A program made the position numbers and the translations under genes. From Shiella aurantiaca (GTDB taxonomy: Bacteria; Bacteroidota; Bacteroidia; Cytophagales; Cyclobacteriaceae), in assembly GCA_030412945.1 (NCBI GenBank), contig JAUHJS010000004.1:248001-312000 (forward strand): 64,000 bases of DNA, in the 5' to 3' direction. Shown here in pieces: positions 1 through 7,553 of this stretch (position 1 is its first letter; each line of letters starts with the position of its first letter). The notes below the pieces were generated by a model. That model did no database searches and was not told where the DNA came from. It saw only the letters and a program-made list of their open reading frames with translations.

Positions 1-969
1 AACTGAGGCCTCTTTTACATGAATAAAGCGAATGAACAAATGCTGGTGCGAAAGAACATGCTTAATCACGGGGCTGACGCTTACCGAGCCGCCAGAGGGT
101 AATTCTTGAATAAAAAGACCAGCGGGAAGAGCCTTTAATACTTCCTCTTCCTTAGGCAAGCTTTCCGTTTCTAGCAAAGGGAAATGATAAAGTCCTTTCC
201 AGATGTCGGTATCTTTCCGTTCCTGCACGGCCACTTCGCCCTCTTGGTTTTGCACCAGCCAATAGGTGAAATAGCGCGGACGGATTTTGGTCTTTTTTAC
301 CTTCACAGGTAAGGCCAGCTGCTGTTTCTCTTGTGCAGCATAGCAGCCGATTCGCACCGGACAAGTTTCGCAATTGGGCATGCCGGGCTTACACTGTACA
401 GCGCCAAACTCCATAATAGCCTGATTGAAGATTTGTGGAGGGAAGCTACCAAGCTGCTTTTGGGCAAGAGAGAAGAAGACAGACCAGTTTTTGGCTTCCC
501 CAATATCCTGCGCTATGCCAAAATAGCGGGCCAACACCCGGAGTACATTGCCATCTACCACCGGTACAGACTCATGAAAGGCGAAGGAGGCAATAGCCGC
601 AGCGGTATATTTTCCAATACCGGGCAGCTTCTGTAATTCTGCATATCCTTCCGGAAAGATACCACCATATTCACTTTCTACCTTGCGGACGCAAGCATGC
701 AGATTGCGCGCTCTGCTGTAGTATCCGAGGCCCTGCCAAAGGCGTAAAACTTCCTGTTCTTCGGCCTTGGCCAGCTGCTTCACGGTGGGGAATCGCTCGA
801 TAAATCGCTCATAATAGGGCAATCCTTGCGCTACGCGGGTTTGTTGCAGGATAATCTCCGAAAGCCAAATCTTATAGGGGTCGCGGGTGCCCCGCCAAGG
901 CAAATCCCGCTGATTCTCTGCATACCAGTTCAAAAGTGACTCGGAAAAAAAGGTATCTTGCTTGTGCAT
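1..969 (-). CDS. mutY: A/G-specific adenine glycosylase MutY (C-terminus cut by window edge)
   Basis: Base-excision repair glycosylase removing adenine mispaired with 8-oxoguanine. The frame is open from an ATG at 969 to base 1, giving 323 residues; the rest lies outside the window. Visible landmarks: catalytic Glu38 in LSEIILQQTRV, the helix-hairpin-helix LPGIGKYTAA near residues 115-124, the catalytic Asp139 in PVVDGN, and the four cysteines of the iron-sulfur cluster, Cys193, 200, 203 and 209 (spacing C-x6-C-x2-C-x5-C). The last visible stretch is the start of the NUDIX-like domain that recognises 8-oxoG. It is divergent from the HU gene. Identification is firm; only the C-terminus is unknown. 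Confidence 0.96.
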   Translation of the reverse strand, partial: MHKQDTFFSESLLNWYAENQRDLPWRGTRDPYKIWLSEIILQQTRVAQGLPYYERFIERFPTVKQLAKAEEQEVLRLWQGLGYYSRARNLHACVRKVESEYGGIFPEGYAELQKLPGIGKYTAAAIASFAFHESVPVVDGNVLRVLARYFGIAQDIGEAKNWSVFFSLAQKQLGSFPPQIFNQAIMEFGAVQCKPGMPNCETCPVRIGCYAAQEKQQLALPVKVKKTKIRPRYFTYWLVQNQEGEVAVQERKDTDIWKGLYHFPLLETESLPKEEEVLKALPAGLFIQELPSGGSVSVSPVIKHVLSHQHLFIRFIHVKEASV

Positions 970-1050
970 AATCTAGTACTAACTGAGATGAGGAAGCGGT
1001 CTTGGTCAACTTTTTTAAAACAAAGATTTTTTTATTCGATAAGCAACATC

Positions 1051-1058
1051 TATCTTTG
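1051..1058 (+). promoter_or_regulatory. Bacteroidota -7 box before the HU-like gene
   Basis: TATCTTTG matches the TAnnTTTG -7 consensus of Bacteroidota primary sigma factors. A T-rich stretch lies about 20 bases upstream where a -33 element would sit. Transcription would start near 1062, leaving a leader of about 58 bases before the GTG at 1120. Confidence 0.6.
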
Positions 1059-1119
1059 CAGTCCCAAAATTAACTGGTTATAAGTTTTTTAAGTAATCAA
1101 CTTTAAATTTTTAAGAAGG

Positions 1120-1422
1120 GTGACTAAAGCAGAGGTAATTACTCAGATTGCTGAGAAAACAGGTATCGACAAGGCGGATGTAACAACAAGTGTTGAAGCG
1201 TTCTTCAGTGTAGTGAAGAATTCGATGGCTGAGGGTGAGAACATTTATGTAAGAGGGTTCGGTAGCTTTATCAATAAGAAAAGAGCGAAAAAAATCGCAA
1301 GGAACATCTCTAAGAACACAGCTATTGTGATCGATGAGCACTTCGTTCCTAGCTTTAAGCCATCCAAGGTTTTCGTTGAGAAAATCAAAGGAAGCACCAA
1401 AGTAAAGAAAGCGAATAAATAA
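1120..1422 (+). CDS. HU/IHF-family DNA-binding protein
   Basis: Small basic nucleoid protein of 100 residues. The sequence starts MTKAEVITQIAEKTG and carries the family signature around the beta-arm, VRGFGSFINKKR, followed by a lysine-rich tail. It is expected to bend and compact DNA as a dimer. The start is GTG at 1120, just after AAGAAGG; no ATG in frame gives a full-length protein. The arm and C-terminus (residues about 60-100) differ from classical HU (no RNP-type arm tip, extra Lys-rich tail), so I do not assign hupB or ihf. The TPR gene follows after 36 bases and may be cotranscribed. Confidence 0.92.
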   Translation: MTKAEVITQIAEKTGIDKADVTTSVEAFFSVVKNSMAEGENIYVRGFGSFINKKRAKKIARNISKNTAIVIDEHFVPSFKPSKVFVEKIKGSTKVKKANK

Positions 1423-1458
1423 TATAGATCTCCTCCAAAAGGAGAGCTGTAGCCAAAT

Positions 1459-2280
1459 ATGCTAAAAAACAGAATTATTCTTGCGGTAGTGGCCGTGCTG
1501 ATGGTAGTGGTGTTGTACACCTTACCTAAAGTGGTGGTTAAAAACGAAGAAGAGGCTGTTGAGCAGCACGAAGAAGAAGAAGCAAGCTCTGAAACGGAGC
1601 CTGCTGCCGAAGAGATGCACAAGCAAGAAATGCCTGCCACTCTCAAGCCCATTGTGAAAGAGTTGAACCAAGCGTGGTTAGCCACGGGAGGCAACAAATT
1701 GCAAACGGCCGATTCGTTGCGAAGCCTATATTTGGCAGCCGGAGTAATGGACAGCGCCATTTATTTTTCGGAACAGCTGGTAGCGCTTCAGCCTGATGCA
1801 GCCACGTGGCGAAAAGCAGGTGAGGTATACTACGAAGCTTTTGGGTTTACCCTCAATGAGCAAAAACAAGCCGCCTATGGTGAAAAAGCTCGTGGGTTTT
1901 TCCAGAAAGTGCTAGATGCTGAACCGAACGCTTGGGATGTAAAAACCAAGATGGCCATGACCTACGTGTCGTCAAAAACACCCATGCAAGGCATATTAAT
2001 GCTGCGCGAAGTGTTGGAGAACGACCCGGAAAACACCGAGGCATTATTTAATTTGGGCGTTTTATCTATCCAAACCGGGCAGTACGATAAGGCCGTGGAG
2101 CGTTTTGAGCGCTTATTGGAAGTAGAACCTCAGCACGTTCAAGGAAATTTTTACTTGGGAGTTGCCTTTATGGAGCTTGGAAAAAAAGAACAAGCCCGTG
2201 CGCAATTCGAACGAGTTAAGCAACTAGATTTAGACCCTGCCGTGCAAGCTACGGTAGAGTCCTATTTACAGAATTTATAA
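1459..2280 (+). CDS. Membrane-anchored tetratricopeptide repeat protein
   Basis: A 273-residue protein with one N-terminal membrane segment (residues about 6-24), then an acidic linker rich in Glu (about 28-55) and a C-terminal solenoid. At least two good TPR units are visible between about residues 190 and 260 (TEALFNLGVLSIQTGQYDKA and VQGNFYLGVAFMELGKKEQA), with weaker repeats before them. It probably sits on the periplasmic side of the inner membrane as a protein-protein interaction platform. It lies between the HU-like gene and the bS22-like peptide. No enzymatic motif is seen; the specific role is unknown. Confidence 0.85.
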   Translation: MLKNRIILAVVAVLMVVVLYTLPKVVVKNEEEAVEQHEEEEASSETEPAAEEMHKQEMPATLKPIVKELNQAWLATGGNKLQTADSLRSLYLAAGVMDSAIYFSEQLVALQPDAATWRKAGEVYYEAFGFTLNEQKQAAYGEKARGFFQKVLDAEPNAWDVKTKMAMTYVSSKTPMQGILMLREVLENDPENTEALFNLGVLSIQTGQYDKAVERFERLLEVEPQHVQGNFYLGVAFMELGKKEQARAQFERVKQLDLDPAVQATVESYLQNL

Positions 2281-2308
2281 AAGTATTATTCACTAAAAAA
2301 TTACGATT

Positions 2309-2398
2309 ATGCCTTGCGGTAAGAAAAGAAAAAGACATAAGATGGCCACTCACAAAAGGAAAAAGCGTCTGAGAAAGAACAGACACAAGAAGAAGTAA
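2309..2398 (+). CDS. 29-residue bS22-like / AURKAIP1-COX24 domain ribosomal peptide
   Basis: A very small, extremely basic ORF: MPCGKKRKRHKMATHKRK at the start, 29 residues, with 17 Lys or Arg. It resembles the AURKAIP1/COX24 family, which includes mitochondrial mS38 and the mycobacterial small-subunit protein bS22, and Bacteroidota genomes often carry such a peptide. It probably binds the decoding region of the 30S subunit. The ATG at 2309 follows an A-rich stretch. RNase G follows 133 bases downstream. The family match rests on the KRKKRLRKNRHKKK-like tail and length. It falls below the usual gene-caller length limit and is easily missed. Confidence 0.85.
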   Translation: MPCGKKRKRHKMATHKRKKRLRKNRHKKK

Positions 2399-2420
2399 TT
2401 TCCTTTTTATAGCCACGTTG

Positions 2421-2466
2421 TAGCGAATATTATACCTTATCGGAACGATGGGTAAGGTATTCGCTA
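2421..2466 (+). promoter_or_regulatory. Stable hairpin in the RNase G upstream region
   Basis: The arms TAGCGAAT (2421-2428) and ATTCGCTA (2459-2466) pair perfectly over 8 bp; ACCTTA (2434-2439) then pairs with TAAGGT (2453-2458), with a 5-base bulge on the 5' side. No U-run follows, so it is not a classical terminator. It ends 65 bases before the RNase G start and could be a 5'-leader structure or an mRNA processing site. Function is inferred only. Confidence 0.45.
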
Positions 2467-2531
2467 TTTGGCATTTCAGAACTGTTTACCCACAGTTCGT
2501 ATGTAGAGTGTACCACATAATAGCATAAATT

Positions 2532-4085
2532 TTGAGTTACGAATTAATTATTAGTTCAGTTCAAGACGAGTGCCGTATTGCCCTTTTAAAAGAAAAAGGC
2601 TTGGTGGAATTCCACCAAGAAGATCAAGGAAATAAGTTCACCGTAGGAGATATCTACCTAGGCACTGTAAAAAAAGTGGTGCAAGGCTTGAATGCCGCCT
2701 TTATTGATATAGGATATGAGAAAGATGCTTTCTTACACTATCTTGATTTGGGGCCGCAGGTCAACTCCTTAAATAAATTTACCAAAACGGTACAGAACCG
2801 TGGGCAGGTTAGCTACAAGATGGCTAAGTTTCCTATGGAAGCAGATATCGATAAGCTTGGTAAAATCAACCAAGTATTGTCTAAAAATCAGCAAATACTT
2901 GTACAGGTTGTAAAAGAACCGATTTCTACTAAAGGACCACGGTTATCGTGTGAATTGTCATTAGCAGGAAGGTACCTAGTATTGGTGCCCTTCTCTAACT
3001 CGGTCAATGTATCGAAAAAAGTATCCGACAGCGATGAGCGCAAGCGCCTCGTACGTCTGATTTCCTCCATAAAACCCGAAAACTTCGGGGTGATTATCCG
3101 TACCGTTGCCGAAGGCAAAGATGTAGCCGAGCTCGACAAAGATTTGAGCAGCTTAGTACAGCTTTGGGAAGACGGGATGAAAAAGCTGAAGAGCGCCAAA
3201 CCCCGCGACAAGGTGATTGGTGAAATGGGCCGTGCTTCCTCAATCTTGCGCGATGTGCTCAACGAATCCTTCGACAGCATTACGGTAGACGATAAGGTGA
3301 TTTTTGAGGAGGTGAGAACCTACCTGCGGCAAATCGCACCCGATAAAGAAAAGCTCCTCAAGTTCCATAACGGCAAAGCCAAAATCTTCGAACATTTTGG
3401 TATTGAAAAGCAACTGAAATCCCTTTTTGGGCAATCGGTGAGCCTTTCAGGCGGTGGGTATTTGATTATTGAGCATACCGAAGCCATGCACGTGATTGAC
3501 GTGAACAGTGGCAATAAGTCTAACTCCGAAAACAATCAAGAGGATACGGCCTTGGCCGTGAACCTGGAGGCGGTGAAAGAAATTGCCCGCCAGCTGCGCC
3601 TTCGCGATATGGGCGGTATCATTGTGGTCGATTTTATCGATATGCGCAATGCCGATCATAAACGTATGGTGTACGAGCGCATGAAGGAGGAAATGAAGGG
3701 CGACCGCTCTAAGTTTACTGTATTGCCGCTTTCTAAGTTTGGCTTGATGCAGATTACGCGTCAGCGCGTACGTCCGGAGTTGAATATTACCACCAAGGAA
3801 ACGTGCCCTACCTGCGGAGGAACGGGCAAAATCACGGCTTCTATTTTGGTTTCGGATCAGATAGAACACCACTTGGAGCACCTCATCACCAAACAGAATG
3901 AGAAGAGCATCCGTCTAGCAGTGCATCCATTTATCCATGCATACTATACCAAAGGCCTATTTTCCAAGCAATTAGGATGGTTCTTTAAGTACAAGCGTTG
4001 GGTAAGTATTATGCAGGATACTTCATTGCCTATATTGGAGTTTAAGTTTTATAACGCCAATCAGGAGGAAATAGAATTACATTGA
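2532..4085 (+). CDS. rng: Ribonuclease G/E family endoribonuclease
   Basis: Single-strand-specific endoribonuclease for rRNA processing and mRNA decay. The 517-residue length fits the short RNase G form without the degradosome scaffold of E. coli RNase E. An S1-type domain spans about residues 38-130 and carries an insertion (about 78-118). Catalytic metal ligands are Asp323 (VIDVNSG) and Asp367 (VVDFID). The zinc-link CPTCGGTG has Cys425 and Cys428. The start is TTG at 2532; a stop codon lies two codons upstream, so no ATG start is available. A terminator follows the stop directly. Confidence 0.95.
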   Translation: MSYELIISSVQDECRIALLKEKGLVEFHQEDQGNKFTVGDIYLGTVKKVVQGLNAAFIDIGYEKDAFLHYLDLGPQVNSLNKFTKTVQNRGQVSYKMAKFPMEADIDKLGKINQVLSKNQQILVQVVKEPISTKGPRLSCELSLAGRYLVLVPFSNSVNVSKKVSDSDERKRLVRLISSIKPENFGVIIRTVAEGKDVAELDKDLSSLVQLWEDGMKKLKSAKPRDKVIGEMGRASSILRDVLNESFDSITVDDKVIFEEVRTYLRQIAPDKEKLLKFHNGKAKIFEHFGIEKQLKSLFGQSVSLSGGGYLIIEHTEAMHVIDVNSGNKSNSENNQEDTALAVNLEAVKEIARQLRLRDMGGIIVVDFIDMRNADHKRMVYERMKEEMKGDRSKFTVLPLSKFGLMQITRQRVRPELNITTKETCPTCGGTGKITASILVSDQIEHHLEHLITKQNEKSIRLAVHPFIHAYYTKGLFSKQLGWFFKYKRWVSIMQDTSLPILEFKFYNANQEEIELH

Positions 4086-4090
4086 AAGAA

Positions 4091-4115
4091 AGGCCCTAGC
4101 GATAGGGTCTTTTTT
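4091..4115 (+). terminator. Rho-independent terminator after RNase G
   Basis: AGGCCCTA pairs with TAGGGTCT around a GCGA tetraloop (GNRA type), followed by TTTTTT. It lies 6 bases past the RNase G stop; its T-run touches the end of the convergent HAD gene. Confidence 0.85.
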
Positions 4116-4746
4116 ATTTAAGGGAGAATGAGGTAAAATCCTTCATGTAATGCGAAGCAGGAAGCAGGTTTTCCTGTGCATGGGTGGTAGTTAAGGCTAC
4201 CACGGGTATACCTGCTGCATTAGCCGCTTGAATGCCTGTATTAGAATCTTCAAAAATAATACAATCAGCCGGTGAGGCGCCAAGTGCTTGCGCCAAGGCC
4301 AGATAGACATCAGGCGCGGGCTTACCTTTTACCACCATAGCGGCATTTACGATGGCCGAAAAGTACGGGCGAATGCCACAGGTATCCAGCACAAAATCAA
4401 TATTAGAAAAAGGGCCATTGGTGCCAAGTCCGCAAGGAATGTCTAAGGTTTGTGCTTCTTTTAGCAAGTCGATAAGACCTGCCGTAGGCTGGCAATGTGG
4501 GGCGAAAAGTTCACGGTAAATAGCTTCCTTTTCTTCCCCCAAGGCACTGGCTTCTGTTAAAGTAATGCCGGGGAAAAGGCGTTGCATGATTTGCTCATTG
4601 GTGCCGCCAATTACCTTGGTTTTGTAATCGCTGTCGCTAAGTTCAAATCCCTTTTTTCGGCAAAATTCCTGAAAGGCGAGGTGATGGAAGGCATCGTTGT
4701 TCACAATCACCCCATCCATATCGAAAAGTAAGGCTTTGGCTTTCAT
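4114..4746 (-). CDS. HAD-superfamily phosphatase / beta-phosphoglucomutase-like hydrolase
   Basis: A 210-residue haloacid-dehalogenase enzyme. It has the nucleophile motif LLFDMDGVI (Asp9 and Asp11), motif II in LGTNG, the motif III lysine in KGKPAPDVY and the metal-binding acidic motif EDSNTGI. The helical cap between motifs I and II is of the beta-phosphoglucomutase/phosphatase type. The substrate is probably a sugar phosphate or similar small phosphoester, but it cannot be told from sequence. I place the start at the ATG at 4746, which overlaps the stop of prmA as ATGA; a longer in-frame start at 4773 would run into prmA. Translational coupling with prmA is likely. Confidence 0.88.
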   Translation of the reverse strand: MKAKALLFDMDGVIVNNDAFHHLAFQEFCRKKGFELSDSDYKTKVIGGTNEQIMQRLFPGITLTEASALGEEKEAIYRELFAPHCQPTAGLIDLLKEAQTLDIPCGLGTNGPFSNIDFVLDTCGIRPYFSAIVNAAMVVKGKPAPDVYLALAQALGASPADCIIFEDSNTGIQAANAAGIPVVALTTTHAQENLLPASHYMKDFTSFSLK

Positions 4747-5570
4747 GCTTTTTGAAAAACTAAAGCGGCCCATTTGTCGCGGGTGCTGCTGTTTTGTAAA
4801 GTGAGGCCGCAGCTTTCTGCTTTTTGCTGGATATCGGCAATATCTTGCTCATAAAAGCCGCTCAAAAGGAGTTGTCCTCCAGCCCCGATTAGTTCCGTAT
4901 AAATGGGTATTTCGGCCAGCAAAACATTGCGGTTGATGTTGGCCAAGATGATATCAAAAGGCCCTTGAGGCTTTACTTCCGCTATGGTTCCCTGCTTAAC
5001 GACAAGCTGATTAAATCCATTGAGCGCAGCATTTTCCAGACTGTTTTCCACCGACCATTGGTCAATATCAAATCCTTCTACATAGGAAGCGCCCAATTTG
5101 GCGGCTACCAATGCCAGTATGGCCGTTCCGCAGCCCACATCTAGCACGCGTTTGCCTTGATGATTGATGGCCATTTGGTGCTTCACCATTTGCCAGGTGG
5201 TTTGGTGATGACCCGTACCAAAGCTCATCTTGGGTACAATTACAATTTCAAGGGGAAACTCCGGCCTAGGCGCATGGAAAGTTGCACGAATATAACACTG
5301 CCCATCAACATCAATCGGGTCATAGTTTTTTTCCCACTCTTCGTTCCAGTTCACTTTGGGTTGCAGAGCGAAGGTATACTGTACCTTTGCTTCGGCATAG
5401 CGGCCAAAGACCTCTTTTAAGGCTTCTTCGGAGAACAAAGCTTCTTCGATGTAGGCATCGAAACCTTCCTCGTTTTCCACAAAACTATTGAACTCAATTT
5501 CGCCCAATTCGGCAATAAGGAAATCGGTATATTCAGGATGACACTGAACCTTTACTTCTATAAAATCCAT
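4743..5570 (-). CDS. prmA: Ribosomal protein L11 methyltransferase PrmA
   Basis: SAM-dependent methyltransferase expected to trimethylate lysines and the N-terminus of ribosomal protein uL11. The 275 residues show a variable N-terminal substrate-recognition domain and a Rossmann catalytic domain with SAM motif I VLDVGCGTAILAL. The PrmA-typical MSFGTGHHQTT lies just before it, and LANINRN is the motif IV equivalent. The ATG at 5570 is the natural start. It ends in an ATGA overlap with the HAD gene and follows the DUF6150 gene by 3 bases, so tpiA, DUF6150, prmA and HAD look like one operon. Confidence 0.95.
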   Translation of the reverse strand: MDFIEVKVQCHPEYTDFLIAELGEIEFNSFVENEEGFDAYIEEALFSEEALKEVFGRYAEAKVQYTFALQPKVNWNEEWEKNYDPIDVDGQCYIRATFHAPRPEFPLEIVIVPKMSFGTGHHQTTWQMVKHQMAINHQGKRVLDVGCGTAILALVAAKLGASYVEGFDIDQWSVENSLENAALNGFNQLVVKQGTIAEVKPQGPFDIILANINRNVLLAEIPIYTELIGAGGQLLLSGFYEQDIADIQQKAESCGLTLQNSSTRDKWAALVFQKA

Positions 5571-5573
5571 GTA

Positions 5574-5903
5574 TTATCGGCAACCCGCGAAGGATTCGGT
5601 TTCGGTATAAAAAATGGTAAAATCGGCCAAGTCGGGGTCGTCTACCAAGTAAATTCTAAATTGGGCAAAATCGGCCTCTTCGGTAAAATACCAAATGCCC
5701 GGTCGGTCGGCATAGAGCTTGTTTTCTTCCTTGTACACCCTCATATCGGCAAAGGCTTCATTTTCTTCCACATATACCCGATAACTGGCCCGCTTGGGAC
5801 TGCTTTCGATGTACACGCTACCGCGTAGCTGACAATATTCTTGAGCAGAAGCCAGCCAAGAAAAACTTAGGAGAAAGAGCAGAAGAAAGAAAGCCTTCTT
5901 CAT
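5574..5903 (-). CDS. Secreted DUF6150-family protein
   Basis: A 109-residue exported protein with signal peptide MKKAFFLLLFLLSFSWLASAQ, cleaved after about residue 21. The mature part is built from repeated short units with the pattern V/I-Y-x(5-8)-A-D (for example YVEENEAFADMRVYKEENKLYAD and IYLVDDPDLADFTIFYTE), typical of DUF6150. Function unknown; a small all-beta periplasmic fold seems likely. The start ATG at 5903 overlaps the tpiA stop by one base (TAATG); the frame extends upstream into tpiA, but only this start gives a signal peptide. Confidence 0.85.
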   Translation of the reverse strand: MKKAFFLLLFLLSFSWLASAQEYCQLRGSVYIESSPKRASYRVYVEENEAFADMRVYKEENKLYADRPGIWYFTEEADFAQFRIYLVDDPDLADFTIFYTETESFAGCR

Positions 5904-6667
5904 TATTTGCAGGCTTTTACTACCTGAAGGAAATCGCGCGATTTGAGTGAAGCGCCACCTATCAGGCCGCCATCCACATCGGGACAAGCAAAAAGCTCTT
6001 CCGCGTTATCGGGTTTGGCACTGCCACCATACAGTATGCTTATCTCTGCGGCTAAGGCTTCAGAGTAGCGGTTGGCGATATGCTGGCGCAGCACCTTGTG
6101 CATTTCCTGGGCTTGCTGACTGCTGGCGGTGCGGCCTGTGCCAATGGCCCAGATGGGCTCGTAGGCAATCACCACCTTTTTCATATCGTCCTCGCTGAGG
6201 TCAAACAAGCTTTCGGTGATTTGCTGGGTTACATACGGGTATTGTTGCTCGGCCTCGCGTACTTGTAGTGGTTCTCCGCAACAGAAAATGGGCGTTAAAC
6301 CAGCTGATAAAGCCATGGCTACTTTTTTAGCCAACTGTTGATTCGTCTCGTTGAAATATTCTCTGCGTTCGCTATGGCCTATGATTACGTATTCGGCATG
6401 AACCGAACGGAGCATTTGTACCGATACTTCTCCGGTGTAAGCCCCAGAGGTATATTCGGAGCAGTTTTGCGCACCCAGGTGCACATTAGGTACTTCCTTG
6501 GTAAGCTTTCCCACACTAGAAAGATGGATAAATGGGGTGCAAAGTACTACTTCCACATCGGAGTTTACTTCATCTTGCACCATGTGTATCACCTCAGAAG
6601 CCAGTTTTAGGCCATCTTCGTAGGTGCCGTTCATTTTCCAATTGCCTGCAACGATCTTTTTTCTCAT
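5903..6667 (-). CDS. tpiA: Triosephosphate isomerase
   Basis: Glycolytic and gluconeogenic interconversion of dihydroxyacetone phosphate and glyceraldehyde 3-phosphate. The 254 residues match the usual length. Catalytic residues are Lys11 (GNWKMNG), His98 (IIGHSERR) and Glu170 (AYEPIWAIGTG). The phosphate-binding loop residues appear in YGGSAKPDN and DGGLIGGASL. The start is the ATG at 6667 (MRKKIVAGNW); an in-frame ATG at 6730 would add an unrelated tail. A good -7 box lies 21 bases upstream. It is the first gene of the run tpiA-DUF6150-prmA-HAD. Confidence 0.97.
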   Translation of the reverse strand: MRKKIVAGNWKMNGTYEDGLKLASEVIHMVQDEVNSDVEVVLCTPFIHLSSVGKLTKEVPNVHLGAQNCSEYTSGAYTGEVSVQMLRSVHAEYVIIGHSERREYFNETNQQLAKKVAMALSAGLTPIFCCGEPLQVREAEQQYPYVTQQITESLFDLSEDDMKKVVIAYEPIWAIGTGRTASSQQAQEMHKVLRQHIANRYSEALAAEISILYGGSAKPDNAEELFACPDVDGGLIGGASLKSRDFLQVVKACK

Positions 6668-6687
6668 AATAGATAAAGCTAGTGACA

Positions 6688-6695
6688 CAAAGATA
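6688..6695 (-). promoter_or_regulatory. -7 box for the tpiA operon
   Basis: On the minus strand this reads TATCTTTG, a perfect TAnnTTTG. It lies 21 bases before the tpiA ATG at 6667, giving a short leader. Confidence 0.6.
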
Positions 6696-6796
6696 CGGAT
6701 TAGCGTGGTAAATGGAAGGGATTGGGGCAATTCTGAGGGGAAGCGTAAAAGGCTTTTTGCTTTACAGTGTTACTCCCTCTTTTAAAAACTCTTTCC

Positions 6797-7477
6797 TCAG
6801 GCCTGAATCAGGCGCTTCATGTTTTTGTGATATTCCTTAATCACTTTGGAGTGGAAGAAAGGGTACAAGAAGCGGTCGCGCATATAAGAGTCGCTTTTGA
6901 AGAGGCTAGTATGGATCACTTTGGTATGTCCATTTCGCTTTTCGATAAACTGCAGGCGCTGAATGCCCTCGGATTTACCGCCTTTCACATAGCTGAATTC
7001 TATGATTTTGTTTTCGGGGTCAATGGTGACAATCTCAAAGGCTACGGCTAAGTTTTCCAGTCCGGCCATTACGCCCACATTGATATAAAAGACCTGCCCC
7101 GTTTCTAATCCATTGAATGCGCCATTACGGTAAATCAGGGCGCTGTCTTTTTTGGAACATACTAGGCCGAAACTTACCCGCTTGCCCTTCCAGCTTTCCG
7201 ATGGATTGGCCATGTTGTATACTTCCCATACACGGGCGGTATTATCGTGCAGACGATAAGTCCTACGGTGTTTTCTAAAGTGGATCGACTCGTTGAAATT
7301 ATATACCGAAGCCTTGATTTCGGAGAAGAAATGAATGTCGTTGGCTTTTTGCTGTGCAATAAACTCACGGATTTTCTGCTGCGGAATTTTGAACAGGTCG
7401 ATATCCTCTAGCTGTCCTTGTGCCTTTGTGGCTAGGCCGGAAAGAAAAAATATAAGGAAGAGTAAAAGATTACGCAC
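6797..7477 (-). CDS. Secreted protein of unknown function
   Basis: A 226-residue protein with an N-terminal signal peptide (MRNLLLFLIFFLSGLATKAQ). The mature part is mixed alpha/beta without cysteines that suggest a lipoprotein, and it ends in a basic tail (MKRLIQA). I see no catalytic motif. The region around VCSKKDSALIYRNGAFNGLETG looks beta-rich. It is preceded (on the minus strand) by the helicase gene with a 76-base gap and followed by tpiA after a 129-base gap. I do not recognise the family; it may be a lineage-restricted envelope protein. Confidence 0.65.
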   Translation of the reverse strand: MRNLLLFLIFFLSGLATKAQGQLEDIDLFKIPQQKIREFIAQQKANDIHFFSEIKASVYNFNESIHFRKHRRTYRLHDNTARVWEVYNMANPSESWKGKRVSFGLVCSKKDSALIYRNGAFNGLETGQVFYINVGVMAGLENLAVAFEIVTIDPENKIIEFSYVKGGKSEGIQRLQFIEKRNGHTKVIHTSLFKSDSYMRDRFLYPFFHSKVIKEYHKNMKRLIQA

Positions 7478-7553
7478 GGAAAAGAGTTCAATAGGTTCTT
7501 AAATAGATGCTAAAAATACAGGGAAAAATTGAATTGCCAAAAGTATCAAGCCT

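Noticed and set aside
1245..1760. Long minus-strand frame overlapping the HU-like and TPR genes
   Set aside because: It is antisense to two well-supported genes and has no recognisable domain; a shadow frame.
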